This document shows positions 11,001-21,649 of a stretch of DNA of 64,000 nucleotides, one piece after another (within the stretch, counting starts at the first letter, position 1; every line of letters starts with the position of its first letter). Position numbers and translations under genes: made by a program. The DNA lies in the NCBI RefSeq assembly GCF_008728515.1, contig NC_044996.1, forward strand, positions 99,083,287-99,147,286, given 5' to 3'. The notes under the pieces were generated by a model that had not been told where the DNA came from, searched no databases, and was given only the letters and a program-made list of their open reading frames with translations. This DNA is from Papio anubis (taxonomy: Eukaryota > Chordata > Mammalia > Primates > Cercopithecidae).

Positions 11001-11389
11001 TTCCTAGTGCTTAGCGTAGTGCTTAACACAGTGAGGACTCCATAAATATTTGAATGAAGAAATAAATAAAGGACAAATAAATAAAGAATTGGAAAGGAGG
11101 CTATTTACCCTGCCACTGTGTGGAAATCAGCTATGCTTGGGAGCGCTTTGAGTGGGATCCTTTGCAAGCATCAGAGCTGACATCCTTGAAATATACTCGG
11201 ACATTCTCCTGGTGAGTGGTGTCAGTACAGAGGCTTCTCCACAGAGCTGGTGGATGAACGCTGGACATGAACAAGGGGGAGCTTTATGGGAGAGGAAGAA
11301 TAGGAGAATGCTGCATGGAGGCTGCAACTGTCAGACTGGGTTGTAGGTTCATGGGAGCCACCCATTTGGGACCTCTCAGAAATAATGAG
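11001..11389. other. Unassigned stretch
   Basis: Includes an AATAAATAA-rich part near 11050-11095. No gene or named repeat recognised. Confidence 0.4.
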
Positions 11390-11701
11390 GGGGGCTGGGC
11401 TCGGTGGCTCACACCTGTAATCCCAGGATTTTGGGAGGCCAAGGTGGGTGGATCACCTGAGGTCAGGAGTTCAAGACCAGCCTGGCCAGCATGTTGAAAC
11501 CCCATCTCTACTAAAAACACAAAAAAATTAGCCAGGCATGGTGGCAGACACCTGTAATCCCAGCTAGTCGGGAGACTGAGGCAGGAGAATTTCTTGAACC
11601 CGGGAGGCAGAGATTGCAGTGAGCCAAGATCACGCCATTGCACTCCAGCCTGGGGACAAGAGTGTGACTTCATTTCAAAAAAAAAAAAAAAAAAAGCAAA
11701 A
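11390..11701 (+). mobile_element. Alu: AluS-like
   Basis: Full-length Alu with a long A tail. 12-bp duplication agaaataatgag at 11378-11389 and 11702-11713. Confidence 0.95.
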
Positions 11702-11884
11702 AGAAATAATGAGAGGGAGAGATGCAGGAAGGTTAATTTCTAGAAAATAGTGTCTAGTGTAGTTCTGGTAATATTATTTGTTTCTTAAATGGAATGTCAC
11801 CACATCTAGTTGTCACAGGCTTATGGGTCAAAGGTATACAAGTAACAGATGAGAAAAGATGGGGGTTGGTTGAGCCCCTTAGTG

Positions 11885-12080
11885 CAACAGGAAGAGCACA
11901 AATTGAGGGGTGTCAAGATCCATGTTCTATCCCAAGTTATGCACAAAAACGTCTGTGTAACTCTAAATAAGTCACATACCTACTGAATTTTAGTTTCTTT
12001 GTCAGTAAAATAAGAGCATTAGACAAGATGATTACTGAAGTCCTGTAATAAATACTTCCTGAGTGAGTGAATGAATGAAT
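11885..12080 (+). mobile_element. MIR: MIR-like fossil, plus strand
   Basis: Weak match to the MIR order: gaagagcac..., tgtgtaactctaaataagtcac, ttagtttctttgtcagtaaaat, then a degenerate 3' end with gaatgaatgaat. Confidence 0.55.
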
Positions 12081-12186
12081 AAAGTCATTATTAAAGGTAT
12101 CAAATTAAGATAGTGGTCCCTAAATTTGCTGAGATTTATTCTCAACCTATGAAAACAGGGCCAATGAAGAGAAAACAAAAGGCATA

Positions 12187-12516
12187 TGTCTTTGTCAGTT
12201 TTCTGTTGCTATAGCAGAATACTACAGACTAGGTAATTTGTAAAGAAGAAAAGTTTATTTAGCTCACGGTTCCAGAGACTGGAGTCCAAGAGCATGGAGC
12301 CAGCATCTGGTGAGGACCTTCTTGCTGCATCATAACATGGCAGAGGGCATCACATTGGCAAGAGTACAAGAGCCAGAGAGAGCTCAATTTTATAACAAAG
12401 TCACTACCATGATAACAAATCCACTTCCATGATAGCAACACAAATCCATTCATGAGGGCAGAGGAATGAAGTTTCTAACACATGAACTTTTGGGGAACAC
12501 ATTCAAATCACAGACA
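12187..12516 (-). mobile_element. MaLR LTR remnant, minus strand
   Basis: Contains gtcagttttctgttgctata, ggtaatttgtaaagaagaaa and gtttatttagctcacggttc near its left end, and gaacacattcaaatcac near its right end. This is the reversed pattern of MST/MLT1 LTRs. Boundaries approximate. Confidence 0.7.
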
Positions 12517-12575
12517 GCAGCAAGTATTAAGGAGTCACAGGGATCATTTAGTCTAGAGACATGGAAAAAAGTGAC

Positions 12576-12626
12576 TGCTATGGTCTAAATGTTTGTATCC
12601 CCCCAAAACTCATATGTTAAAATTCT
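12576..12626 (+). mobile_element. MLT1-like LTR start fragment
   Basis: Only the first ~50 bp of a MaLR LTR (tgctatggtctaaatgtttg) is present before a second MaLR LTR takes over at 12627. Confidence 0.6.
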
Positions 12627-13006
12627 TGTATAGTTTGGGTATTTGTCCTCTCCAAATCTCATGTTGAAATGTAATCCTCAGTGTTGGAGATGGGGCCTGG
12701 TGGTAGGTGTTTGGATGATGGGGGAGTATCCCTCATGAATGGCTTAGCTCCATCTCCTTGGTGGTGAGTGAGTAAACGTGAGATCTGGTTGTTTAAATGT
12801 GTGTGGCACTTCTTCCCTCTCTTTGTTGCTCCCACTGTCACCATATAAGATGCCTGCTCCTCTTTCACTTTCCACCATGACTGTGAGGTTACTGAGGCCA
12901 TCACTAGAAGCAGATGCTGGCACCATGCTTCTTGTACCACTTGCAGAAATGTGAGCCAATTAAACCTCTTTTCTTTATAAATTACCCAGCCTCGGGTATT
13001 TCTTTC
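12627..13006 (+). mobile_element. MST-type MaLR LTR, plus strand, 3' end lost
   Basis: Typical MST body: gtttgggtatttgtcc, gagatctggttgtttaaatg, aattaaacctcttttcttta, ttacccagcctcgggtattt. The last ~30 bp are replaced by the T-rich tail of an antisense L1. Confidence 0.85.
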
Positions 13007-13007
13007 T

Positions 13008-13325
13008 TTTTTTTAAATTTTAATTTTCTAGGTACAAAGTAGCTGCATATATTTATGGGGTACATGAGATGTTTTAATATAAGCATGCAATGCATACTAA
13101 TCACATCATGGAGAATGGGGTATCCATCCCCTCAAGCATTTATCCTTTGTGTTACAAACAACGTAAGCATAGTTTTTTAGTTATTTTAAAGTGTACAATT
13201 AAATTATTTTTGACTATAGTCACCCTGTTTTTCTACCAAATACAGGTCTTATTTATTCATTCTAACCAGTTTTTTGTACCCATTAACCATCTCCACCTCC
13301 CAACTACCCTTCCCATTAGCTGTTT
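13008..13325 (-). mobile_element. L1: L1 3' end, stray copy, minus strand
   Basis: Antisense L1 3'UTR with a T-rich left end. It aligns with 13333-13650 across its length, in the same orientation (e.g. gtacatgagatgtttt versus gcataagatgtttt; ccatcccctcaag in both). It is either an independent, strongly 5'-truncated insertion or a tandem duplication. Confidence 0.8.
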
Positions 13326-13332
13326 TTAAAAT

Positions 13333-15780
13333 TTATTTTATTTTATGTTTTATTTTTGTGGGTACATAGGTATATATATTTATGGGTGCATAAGATGTTT
13401 TGATACAAGCATGCAATGTGAAATAAGAACATCATGAAGAATGAGGTAACCATCCCCTCAAGAATTTATCAACTGAGTTGCAAACAATCCAATTATACTC
13501 TTTAAGTTATTTTAAAATGTACAATTATTATTGACTATAGTCACTCTGTTGTGCTATCAAATACTACATCTTATTCATTCTTTCTAAGTATTTTTTTTTA
13601 ATCCATTAACCATCCCCTCTTCCCCACCAGTGCCCCACTACCCTTCCCAGCCTCTGGTAACCATTCTTCTACTCTTGATGTCTATGAGTTCAATTGATTT
13701 GATCTTCAGATCCCACAAATAGTGAGAACATGTGATATTTGCCTTTCTGTGCCTAGCTTAGTTCATTTAACACAACGACTTCCAGTTCCACCCATGTTGT
13801 TGCAAATGCCTGGATTTCATTCTTTTTTATTACTGGATAGTACTCCATTGTGTATATGTACCACATTTTCTTTATCTGTTCATCTGTTGATGAACACTTA
13901 GGTTGCTTCCAAATCTTGGCTATCGTAAACAGTGCTGCCACAGACATGGGAGTGCAGATATATCTTTGATATACTGATTTCCTTTCTTTTGGGTATATAC
14001 CCAGCTGTGAGATTGCTGGGTAGCTCAACTTTTAGTTTTATGAGGAGCCTCCAAACAGTTCTTCATAGTGGTTGTACTAATTTACATTCCCACTAACAGT
14101 GTAAGAGGGCTCCCTTTTCTCCACATCCTTGCCAGCTTTTGTTATTGCCTGTCTTTTGGATAAAAGCCATTTTGAACTAGGGTGAGATGATATCTCATTA
14201 TAGTTTTGATTTGATTTGCATTTCTCTGATAATCCAAGATGTTGAGCACCTTTTCATATGCTTGTTTGCCATTTGTATGTCTTCTTTTGAGAAATGTCCA
14301 TTCAAATCTTTCAACCATTTTTGATCAGATTATTAGATATTTTCCTATAGAGTTGTTTTTTATTCATTTTTAATTTGTCTTCTCTGTATTTTCAAATAGT
14401 CTATCTTTAAGCTCACCAATTATTTCTTCTGCTTGATCAATTCTGCTATCAAAAGACTCTGATGCATTCTTCAGTATGTCAATTGCATTTTTTAGCTCCA
14501 GAGTTTCTGATTGATTCTTTTTAAATTATTTCAATCTTTTTGTTAAAATTTTGTGTGATAGAGTTCTGAATTTCTTCTCTGTGTTACCTTGAATGTCTTT
14601 GAGTCTCCTCAAAAGGGCTCTTTTGAATTCTTTGTCTGAAAGGTTACATATCTCTGTCTTTCTGGGATTGGTCCCTGATGCCTTATTTAGTTCATTTGGT
14701 GAGGTCATGTTTTCCTGGATGGTCTTGATACTTGTAAATGTTCATCTGTGTTTGGGCATTGAAGAGTTAGTTATTTATTGTAGTCTTCTCAGTCTGGGCT
14801 TGTTTGTACTCATCCTTTTTGAGAAGCCTTTCCAGATATTTGAAAGGACATGGATACTGTGATCTAAGTTACATCTGTTTTAGGGGGTACCCTAAGCCTG
14901 GGAACACTGTGGTTCTTGCAGATTTGTAGAGGTACCACACTGATGGTCTTGGAGAATATCCAAAAGAATTATCTGGATTACCAGGCAGAGACTCTTGTTC
15001 TGTTCTCTTACTTTTTCTCGAACAACTGGGGTCCTTCACTCTCTGTTCCAAGCTTCCTGGAGCGGGCGGTGGAATGACATAAACACCCTGATGGCCACCA
15101 CCACTAGGACCGTACTGACTCAGTCCTGAAACCAGCACAGTACTGGGTCTCACCCAAGGCCTATGGTAACCACTCGCTGGCTAAAGCCTATGTTTGCTCA
15201 AGGCCCTGGGGCTCTACCATCAACAGGTGGCAATGCCAGGCAGACCTGCGTCCTCCCCTTCAGGATGGCAAGTTCCCCTAGGTCCCAGGAGGGTTCAAAG
15301 GTGTTGTCTGGGATCCAGAGAGTAGAGTCAAAAACCTTAGAAATTTATTTTGTGTTCTATTGTACTGTGACTGAGCTTGCACTCAAACAAAAAGATGCAG
15401 TCCTTTCCACTCTTCCCTCTCCTTTCCAAAAGCTGAGGAGTCTCACCCCATGGCCATACTACCACAGGCTCATTCAGAGTACTGCCAGATTACTGCCAGT
15501 GTTCCCTTAAGGCCCAGGGGCTCTTCAGTCAGCTTGCGGTGAATACTGTCTGGCCTGGGATTCACTCTTCAGTGCAGTGGGCTCCCCTGTGGCCCAGGGC
15601 AGGTCCAAAAATGCCATCTAAGAGCCAAGTCCTGGAATTGGGGATTCCAAGGGCCCATTTTGTGCTCTATCCCACTCTTTGACATGCTCCTGGCTGATGA
15701 GAAGCTACACCACCATAAAGGGGGTAAGAATGGCAGAGGGTGGGCTTAGGAGGTAGGAATAGTAACTGGAATTGTTAGTC
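13333..15780 (-). mobile_element. L1: L1 (L1PB/L1MA-like), minus strand, internally deleted
   Basis: From left to right: T-rich tail and 3'UTR (13333-13750); the C-terminal part of ORF2 (13753-14028 on the minus strand encodes the IYTMEYY motif) up to about 14343; then an abrupt switch to an ORF1-like segment (14526-14708 encodes NLSDKEFKRALLRRLKDIQ); then GC-richer 5'UTR to about 15780. Most of ORF2 is missing, so it cannot retrotranspose. The right end is approximate. Confidence 0.75.
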
Positions 15781-16533
15781 ACCACTCTATGCCCAGAAGA
15801 GAAGTGGATGAGCCACTTGACTCTAATACCTACTGGGGAAGAGATAAGTCACTCAAAACTTCCTGCTTCATGACTGTATACAGTAGGCATAGAGCACGTT
15901 TAAGGTCCTTTTGTCGCACTTTCTTATCCCAGAGCTCACTCCAGGATGGCCACATTTGGGACTTTGTCTCTTCTTTTGTCTAAATGCTCTGTTCCAGTCA
16001 GGTCATTGTTTTCACTCTCTTCCAAACATGACCTGCTCTTTGTTGCCTGTGCACCTTTGCTCATGCTGTCCCTTCCTCCTGAAATACTCACCCTTCTCTT
16101 ACCTGGTTTTCCTAATACTCAAAGGTTAACACTAAGTCCTGGGTCTTTTCATTGCCTACACAGTCCTCATCATCTCATAGAAATGTCCTTGCAGAATGCC
16201 TGTAGTGATTAGTCTCTTCACCTCTCCCTTGGGACCTTAGCCCCTTATCCGTAGCACTCTATTGAAACTACTAGCATCAGGCTTACCAGTCACATCCATG
16301 TGGCCAAAGCCACCGGCCTCACACTATCTTACTCTTTCCAAAGTTGGTCCCTTCTCAAGACACTTTAAAAAATGTGCTTGATTTTTCAGGATACTTACTG
16401 GCTTTCCTTTTCCCTCACTGGCTGCTGCATTTTAGCCTTCTTTTCTGGATGATCTTCCTTTTCTGTTAGAGATGGAGTAATCCAGGGGGTCCTTGGATCT
16501 CATCTATTCTCTATCCACACTTGTTCCCTAGGT
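15781..16533. other. Mostly unassigned, L2-like part
   Basis: No gene seen. The 15985-16260 segment (tgctcatgctgtcccttcc, tcctgaaatactcaccctt) resembles the 3' half of L2 in plus orientation. The rest is not assigned. Confidence 0.45.
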
Positions 16534-17412
16534 CTGTGGTCCCCAGGGAGTCCTGGGGTGCTGCATAAACTCTCAGGGATACCATGGAATATTTAAAAAT
16601 TTGGAAGGAAACATGGTGATCCTTGACATATGTCAGACACTCCACAAGCAACTAGCTTGAGGCATCATAGTTCCAACCTTAGACTGTGCCATATTGCTTT
16701 TTTTTTTTTTTTTGAGGCAGGGTCTTGCTGTGTCACTGAAGCTGAGGTGCAGTGGTGCCATCATAGCTCAGTAGCTTTGAACTACTGGGCTCAAGCGATC
16801 TTCCCTCCTCAGCCCCCTGAGTAGCTGGGACTATAGGTGTGTGCCACCATGCCCGGCTAATTTTTAAATTTTTTTTAGAGACAGGGTCTCACCATGTTGC
16901 CCAGGCTGGTATTGAACTCTGGAGCTCAAGTGATCCTCCTGCCTCAGCTTCCCAAAGTGCCCAGATTACAGGTGTGAGCCACTGTGCTGGACCTTTGTTC
17001 TATATTTCATTTAATGAGATTATACCTTTGTGAAGGTGGGTCTTTGGGGGTTGCTGTGATGAAAAGAAAATACCACACAAAAATAAACGTGAAACTGGAA
17101 GTGAGGATGGCAGTATTTAATCTGACTCCAACGTTTGAGAAGTTGTGCAGTGCCCAACAGGGGCATGCATCCAGTTAGCAAGCAGTTGTGGTTATATAAG
17201 AATGAAATAAAAGTATTATTTCGTCTTTCAATTTATGTGTATTACTTTTTAAAATGGCTACTACGTTAACAGGACATAAATGCTTACTAAGTTGCATAGA
17301 CTTAACTACTTAGTAAACAGATTTGTTAGGTATTTCTTTTGGCATGGGATTCTGTGAAAAAATTACTGAAACACTAAGGGTGCTGTAAATCAAGAACATT
17401 TTGGAACCTCTG
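16534..17412. mobile_element. Possible hAT-type DNA transposon, non-autonomous
   Basis: The left end ctgtggtcccca and the inverted right end (cagaggttccaa on the minus strand) are roughly complementary, as in hAT elements. Net length is about 585 bp once the AluJ at 16697-16993 is removed. The flanking 8-mers do not match well. No transposase frame. Family not assigned. Confidence 0.45.
16697..16993 (-). mobile_element. AluJ: AluJ-like, minus strand
   Basis: Antisense Alu with old-type positions (tagctcagtagctttgaact, cctcagccccctgag, tagagacagggtctcacc). No clear duplication recovered, as expected for its age. Confidence 0.85.
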
Positions 17413-17459
17413 CTCTTAAGTCATTGCATATTTCTCCAATGTGCTGATGACTCCTACCT

Positions 17460-17596
17460 TTTTATTTTTTATTTTTTTCAGATATGGAAACTTGCTATGT
17501 GCCCAGGCTAGACTTGAACTCCTGGGCTCTAGCGATTCTCCCACCTCAGCCTCCCAAGTAGTTGGAACTACAAGCACGCCACTGTGCCTGGCTTGA
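17460..17596 (-). mobile_element. FLAM: Alu monomer (FLAM-type), minus strand
   Basis: Only a single antisense Alu arm (ttgaactcctgggctctagc, cctcagcctcccaagtag) between T-rich sequence and gtgcctggctt. Length fits a fossil left monomer. Confidence 0.7.
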
Positions 17597-17842
17597 CTCC
17601 CACATTTCTATTTCCAGCCCTGACTTCTTCCCTAAATGCCAGACTCAACTTATAACTGCCTACACTACATCTTTGGTTGGGTGTTAAATAATTATCTGAA
17701 ATTTACCTTGTGCAGAAATCAAACTTTGATTCTCCCTGACAAAGTGCCTTTCCTGCAGGTCTTGTTATCCAGTACAAGGTGCTGTCATTCACACAGCTGT
17801 TTGGGCCAAAAACATAGGAGCCATTCTTGATGACTTCTTTTT
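17597..17842. other. Unassigned stretch
   Basis: About 245 bp without a recognisable gene or repeat. Confidence 0.4.
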
Positions 17843-18066
17843 AGGGGGTCAGCAAATGTTTCTGCAAAGGCCCAGAGGGTTAATATTTTAGGCTTTGCAG
17901 AGCATACAGTCTTTGTCACAACTATTCAGCTCTGCTACCGTAGCAAGAAAGCAGCCATAGACAATAGTAAAAGAGTGAGTGTGGCTGCGTACCATAAAAA
18001 CTTTATTTTCAAAAATAGGTGGTGGGCTGGATTTAGTCCTGTGGGCTGTAGTTTGCTAGTCCCCGC
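17843..18066 (+). mobile_element. MER20: MER20 (hAT-Charlie)
   Basis: Starts aggggtcagcaaatgtttct and ends gtagtttgctagtcccc, which are inverted terminal repeats. The interior aggctttgcagagcatac and cagccatagacaatagt matches MER20 as I remember it. About 220 bp, the family's usual length. Confidence 0.8.
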
Positions 18067-18069
18067 TCT

Positions 18070-18866
18070 ATTTTGTCCATATCCTCATATCCAATCCATT
18101 GCAAACTTTGCTGGCCCTTCCTTCAAAATACAGTATGCCTTGAATGTAACCACTTCTTGTCATTTCCATTGTTCTTCAAGTCACCACCATCTCTTGCTTT
18201 CTTGCTTGAACCACTGAATGTTTTCCATTCACCCTTGCCCCACTATGGCCAATTCTCTATAGAGCAGCCAGAGTAATCATTCTGCAATATAAACCCGATG
18301 ATATCACTGTTCAAATCTTTCAATGGACTTCCATCAAAGTAAGAATAAAACTCAAAGCACTTATCACAGCCTATAGGGCTACACATGATTTGCCCCCACC
18401 GATCTCTCAAACCTCATTTACCCAAAATTCACCTCCTTGCTCACTCTACTTGAGTTACATTAAGGTATTTCCATATACCTTAAGGCCTTGGTATTCCTCC
18501 TGCCTGGAATAATTTTCCCTCCATATATCTATATGGCTTGTTCTCTGACTTTATTTACCTTTCTGATGAAATGTCACATTCTTGGAGGCGCTCCTTGATT
18601 TTCCTATCTAAAATAGCCCCTCTCACATCTTTATCACTTTTTAATCTTTTTACCCTGCTTTAATTTTCCTCCTAGTATCTAACACTGAGTGAAATATGAT
18701 ATATTTACTCATTTATTGTCTCTTTCCCTTACTAGAATGCATATTGTAGGAAGGTACAGAATAAGTTGTGTTTACCTCTGAATCACCAGTATCTGGTTCC
18801 TGGTCTATATGAGGTCCTCAATAAATAGTTAAAGAATGAAATGAATGAATGAATGAATGGTCTGCC
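18070..18866 (+). mobile_element. L2: L2, plus strand, 3' part
   Basis: L2 landmarks in order: agagcagccagagtaatc, caatggacttccatcaaagt, gcctatagggctacacatga, cttggaggcgctccttga, taaaatagcccctctcaca, ttaccctgctttaatttt, then ggtcctcaataaatagtt and a (GAAT)n tail. Confidence 0.85.
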
Positions 18867-18867
18867 G

Positions 18868-19280
18868 TATTAGCCAGGGTCCTGGCGGGAAGTAATCAAG
18901 CTCAGATGGTTTAAAAGACTTTAATGAAAGGAGTACTCATGGAAGAACAGGTAGGTTAAAGCAACGAAGTAGGGATGTTGAGGTCCCCAGAGACCAGCAG
19001 CAGCAGGAAACCATTACTACCTCAAGGTCTGAAGGGACAAGGGAGAGAACAGTGCTCCTGGAGCCAGTCTGAGCTGGAATCCTGGAAGAGTGGAAGAGGG
19101 ACCCCCTTAGCAGGAGTTGTAGACACAGAAGGATGCAGCAGCTGCCAGGAAAAATGGTCCAAAGCAGGGAGGGGACAGGGAAAATATTTTCCAAGCTCTC
19201 TTTCCTCCTGCCTTCCAATTTATGTCCAGGATGTCACATTGGCTGATTCAAGCTGGAAACCAGAAATCTAAGGGGCCCAA
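18868..19280. repeat. Unassigned interspersed repeat
   Basis: Begins ttagccagggtcctggcggg and is moderately similar to 37890-38165 (ttggttagggtcccagg). Two diverged copies in one window suggest an old repeat family. I do not name it. Confidence 0.45.
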
Positions 19281-20139
19281 GGAATTGTCTATTGCACAGT
19301 GCAGATCAGAGCTGGAGAGGGATGTGAATGGGAGGGGTGAGTAAACAGAGAATAACCAGGGAAAGTATATTGGGTTATGGCCTGTCAGTTTTAAATGCAG
19401 ATGCCTCACATCTCTGCAGTGTGTATGTCAGCTTTTTGAGCATAGGACTCACACCTTTTAATCTCATGTAGCCTCTAAAGTTAGTATCTAGCTTGAAGGC
19501 ACATATTTAGTACTTCTTGAATTGAGTTGAAACATCATCATTGCTTTAAACTCCAGAGACTGCAAATGATCTAGCATATTCCATTCTGCCATGTTGCCAC
19601 AACTCAAAGCAGCATGATGGCATGCCCTTTACACACAAGACCTGTTGCTTTAATACCAATCTCTTATCTGGCTACTTTATGCTCACCAGAAGCTGCTTGC
19701 CTCTCCCGCTTTCTGCAAGTGCCAACATTTCTTCCCTTCCATACATTCTGGAAGTTTCCTTTCTAGAGGACTTATGTATAGACAATGCTCCCGTTTTCTG
19801 TTATAGCACAAAATTTCATTGTTCTCTTGCCCACTGGCTGCCTGATATTATAGTGTCAATCACCATGGTGTTCAGGTGCTTTTGAAAGGGTGGAATGAGG
19901 AAGCGATGCTTTTAATCATGTGGTTGCTGAGCTGTGATGAGCCTGTCTTCCTTCTGATTCCATTGTACTGAGAAAGTTCACAGTTATGCTGCCCTATCCT
20001 TGACGTACAGGATAGCATGGACTGGGGGAAATGATCTGAGTAAATGAGCCTATTTGTGTCTGAAGGAAAACCAATCTTTCCTAGCATTAGGAGAGCTCTG
20101 TCCTCAGTTGTTGCTTCCCCATTAACAGCTGTGGATCTG
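19281..20139. other. Unassigned stretch
   Basis: No repeat recognised. Short open frames exist (e.g. 19622-19885 plus, 19872-20087 minus), but they lack any feature I can match to a protein, so I do not call a gene. Confidence 0.4.
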
Positions 20140-20620
20140 ACCCAGTGTATTCATTATATATTGCTGCATAACAAATTACTCCAAAATGTACAAGGTTAAA
20201 ACAATAAACACTTATCATCTCACAGAATTTCTTAAAGTTTGAAATCTGGGAGAGGCATAGCTGAGTGGTTCTGGCTCAGAGTCTCTCAGGAGGTTGCAGT
20301 TAAGTTGTTTGCTGGGACTTTCGTCATTCTAAATAGGCTAGAGAATTTGCTTTCAAACTCATTCACATGGCTGTTGGCATAGGCTAAGTGGGTCTCTCCA
20401 AAGGACAGCTCACAATATGACTTCCCCTAGAGAACGTGATCTGAGAGAGGGTACTTAAGACAGAAGCTGCAGTCTTTCCTAACCTAATCTTGAAAGGGAA
20501 ATACCATCACTTCTGCCACATGCTATTTGTCACATAGATGAACCATGGTGTAATATGGGAAAGGACTAAAAAAGTGAATATCAGGAGTCAGGGATCTTTG
20601 GGAGCCATCTTGGTGGTTGC
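20140..20620 (-). mobile_element. MaLR/MLT1-like LTR remnant, minus strand (probable)
   Basis: The pattern gtgtattcattatatattgc, ctgcataacaaattactcc, ggttctggctcagagtctct, cacatggctgttggca recurs in a common ancient LTR-type repeat. The same family occurs at 51530-52110. Subfamily uncertain. Confidence 0.5.
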
Positions 20621-20879
20621 CTGTCACACCGAGATCTTGCAAAATGCCAAACAACTCGGCTCCTCATGATGGAGTATGTTGGCTGGGTTGGGGTCAAAGC
20701 CCAGGGGCTCCTCTCAGCAATGAATGGACTAATGCAAAAGGCTGTAAAGAAGTTAAACTGTGTGGTTGAGAAAACAGGAATAATCCCTGTTGGTATTAAT
20801 GTTCCATAAAGGTAACCTGGCTGTGGTTTGCACACCATCTAAGAAATCAAAAACCAAGGATCCAGGCTGCATCCCTAAG

Positions 20880-21042
20880 TTTCTTGCTTCTAAAGACAAA
20901 GCAGCTATGTTAGAATCATCTGGAGAACTTGTTAAATACACAGATTCCCAGGCCTTGTCCTTGATGCACTATATTGGAATCTCTGGTGTGTGCTTGCTAA
21001 GTAATTCTAGTGTGTAGCCAGGTTTGGGAGCCACCATGAGGT
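20880..21042 (+). mobile_element. MER5: MER5-like hAT fragment
   Basis: gaatcatctggagaacttgt, tacacagattcccaggcct, ggagccacc at the right end. Matches the body of MER5A/B in order, with decay. Confidence 0.6.
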
Positions 21043-21649
21043 CACACGGGTTTTGAAGGAATAACTTGTAACTAAGGTGAGGGTCTGGCCCTGACTGCTG
21101 AATGGATTAAGTGAGTGTAGGCTGGATCCATTACTGCAACTGTTTGAAGGGACGGTGGTGAAAGACACCCAAGCTGCTCTTGTTTACTTATTACTACTAA
21201 TTATTTAAGGGCTGTTTCTCTACTTGTCTTAGGATTAAAAGAAGAAACAGACTGAACTCCTTAGAATTCAATGGACTAATAATATGCACAGACACAATGT
21301 GAATGTATAATTCAATCAAATTCTGACCTTCTTGTTATTGAGCAGTTGGTCATGGAAGGGCCCAGGGACACAGGGAAGTTTCTGCAGGCTTAAGGGGTAG
21401 ATGAGAACATGCTATAAAGCATTTCCAAGAATATAAATGTTCAATATCATCTTCCCTTTTGTTTTATACTGGGCTGATCTGAACAGTCATTTGTATGTCA
21501 CAGCACAGTGCCATTTACTCAGAGCTGAAACTCTATGGCCTTTGGTAGAATAGACTCTTTGCCATGAAGATAGTAAAAATTGCCTTGAACATCTTCCTGG
21601 GGGATTTCTGATTTCCATAAAGGTTTGCAGAAAGCTGAAAAGAGTCATT
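21043..21649. other. Unassigned stretch
   Basis: No gene or repeat recognised in about 600 bp. Confidence 0.4.

Noticed and set aside
11284..11673. 129-codon frame on the minus strand
   Set aside because: It is the reverse complement of the Alu at 11390-11701.
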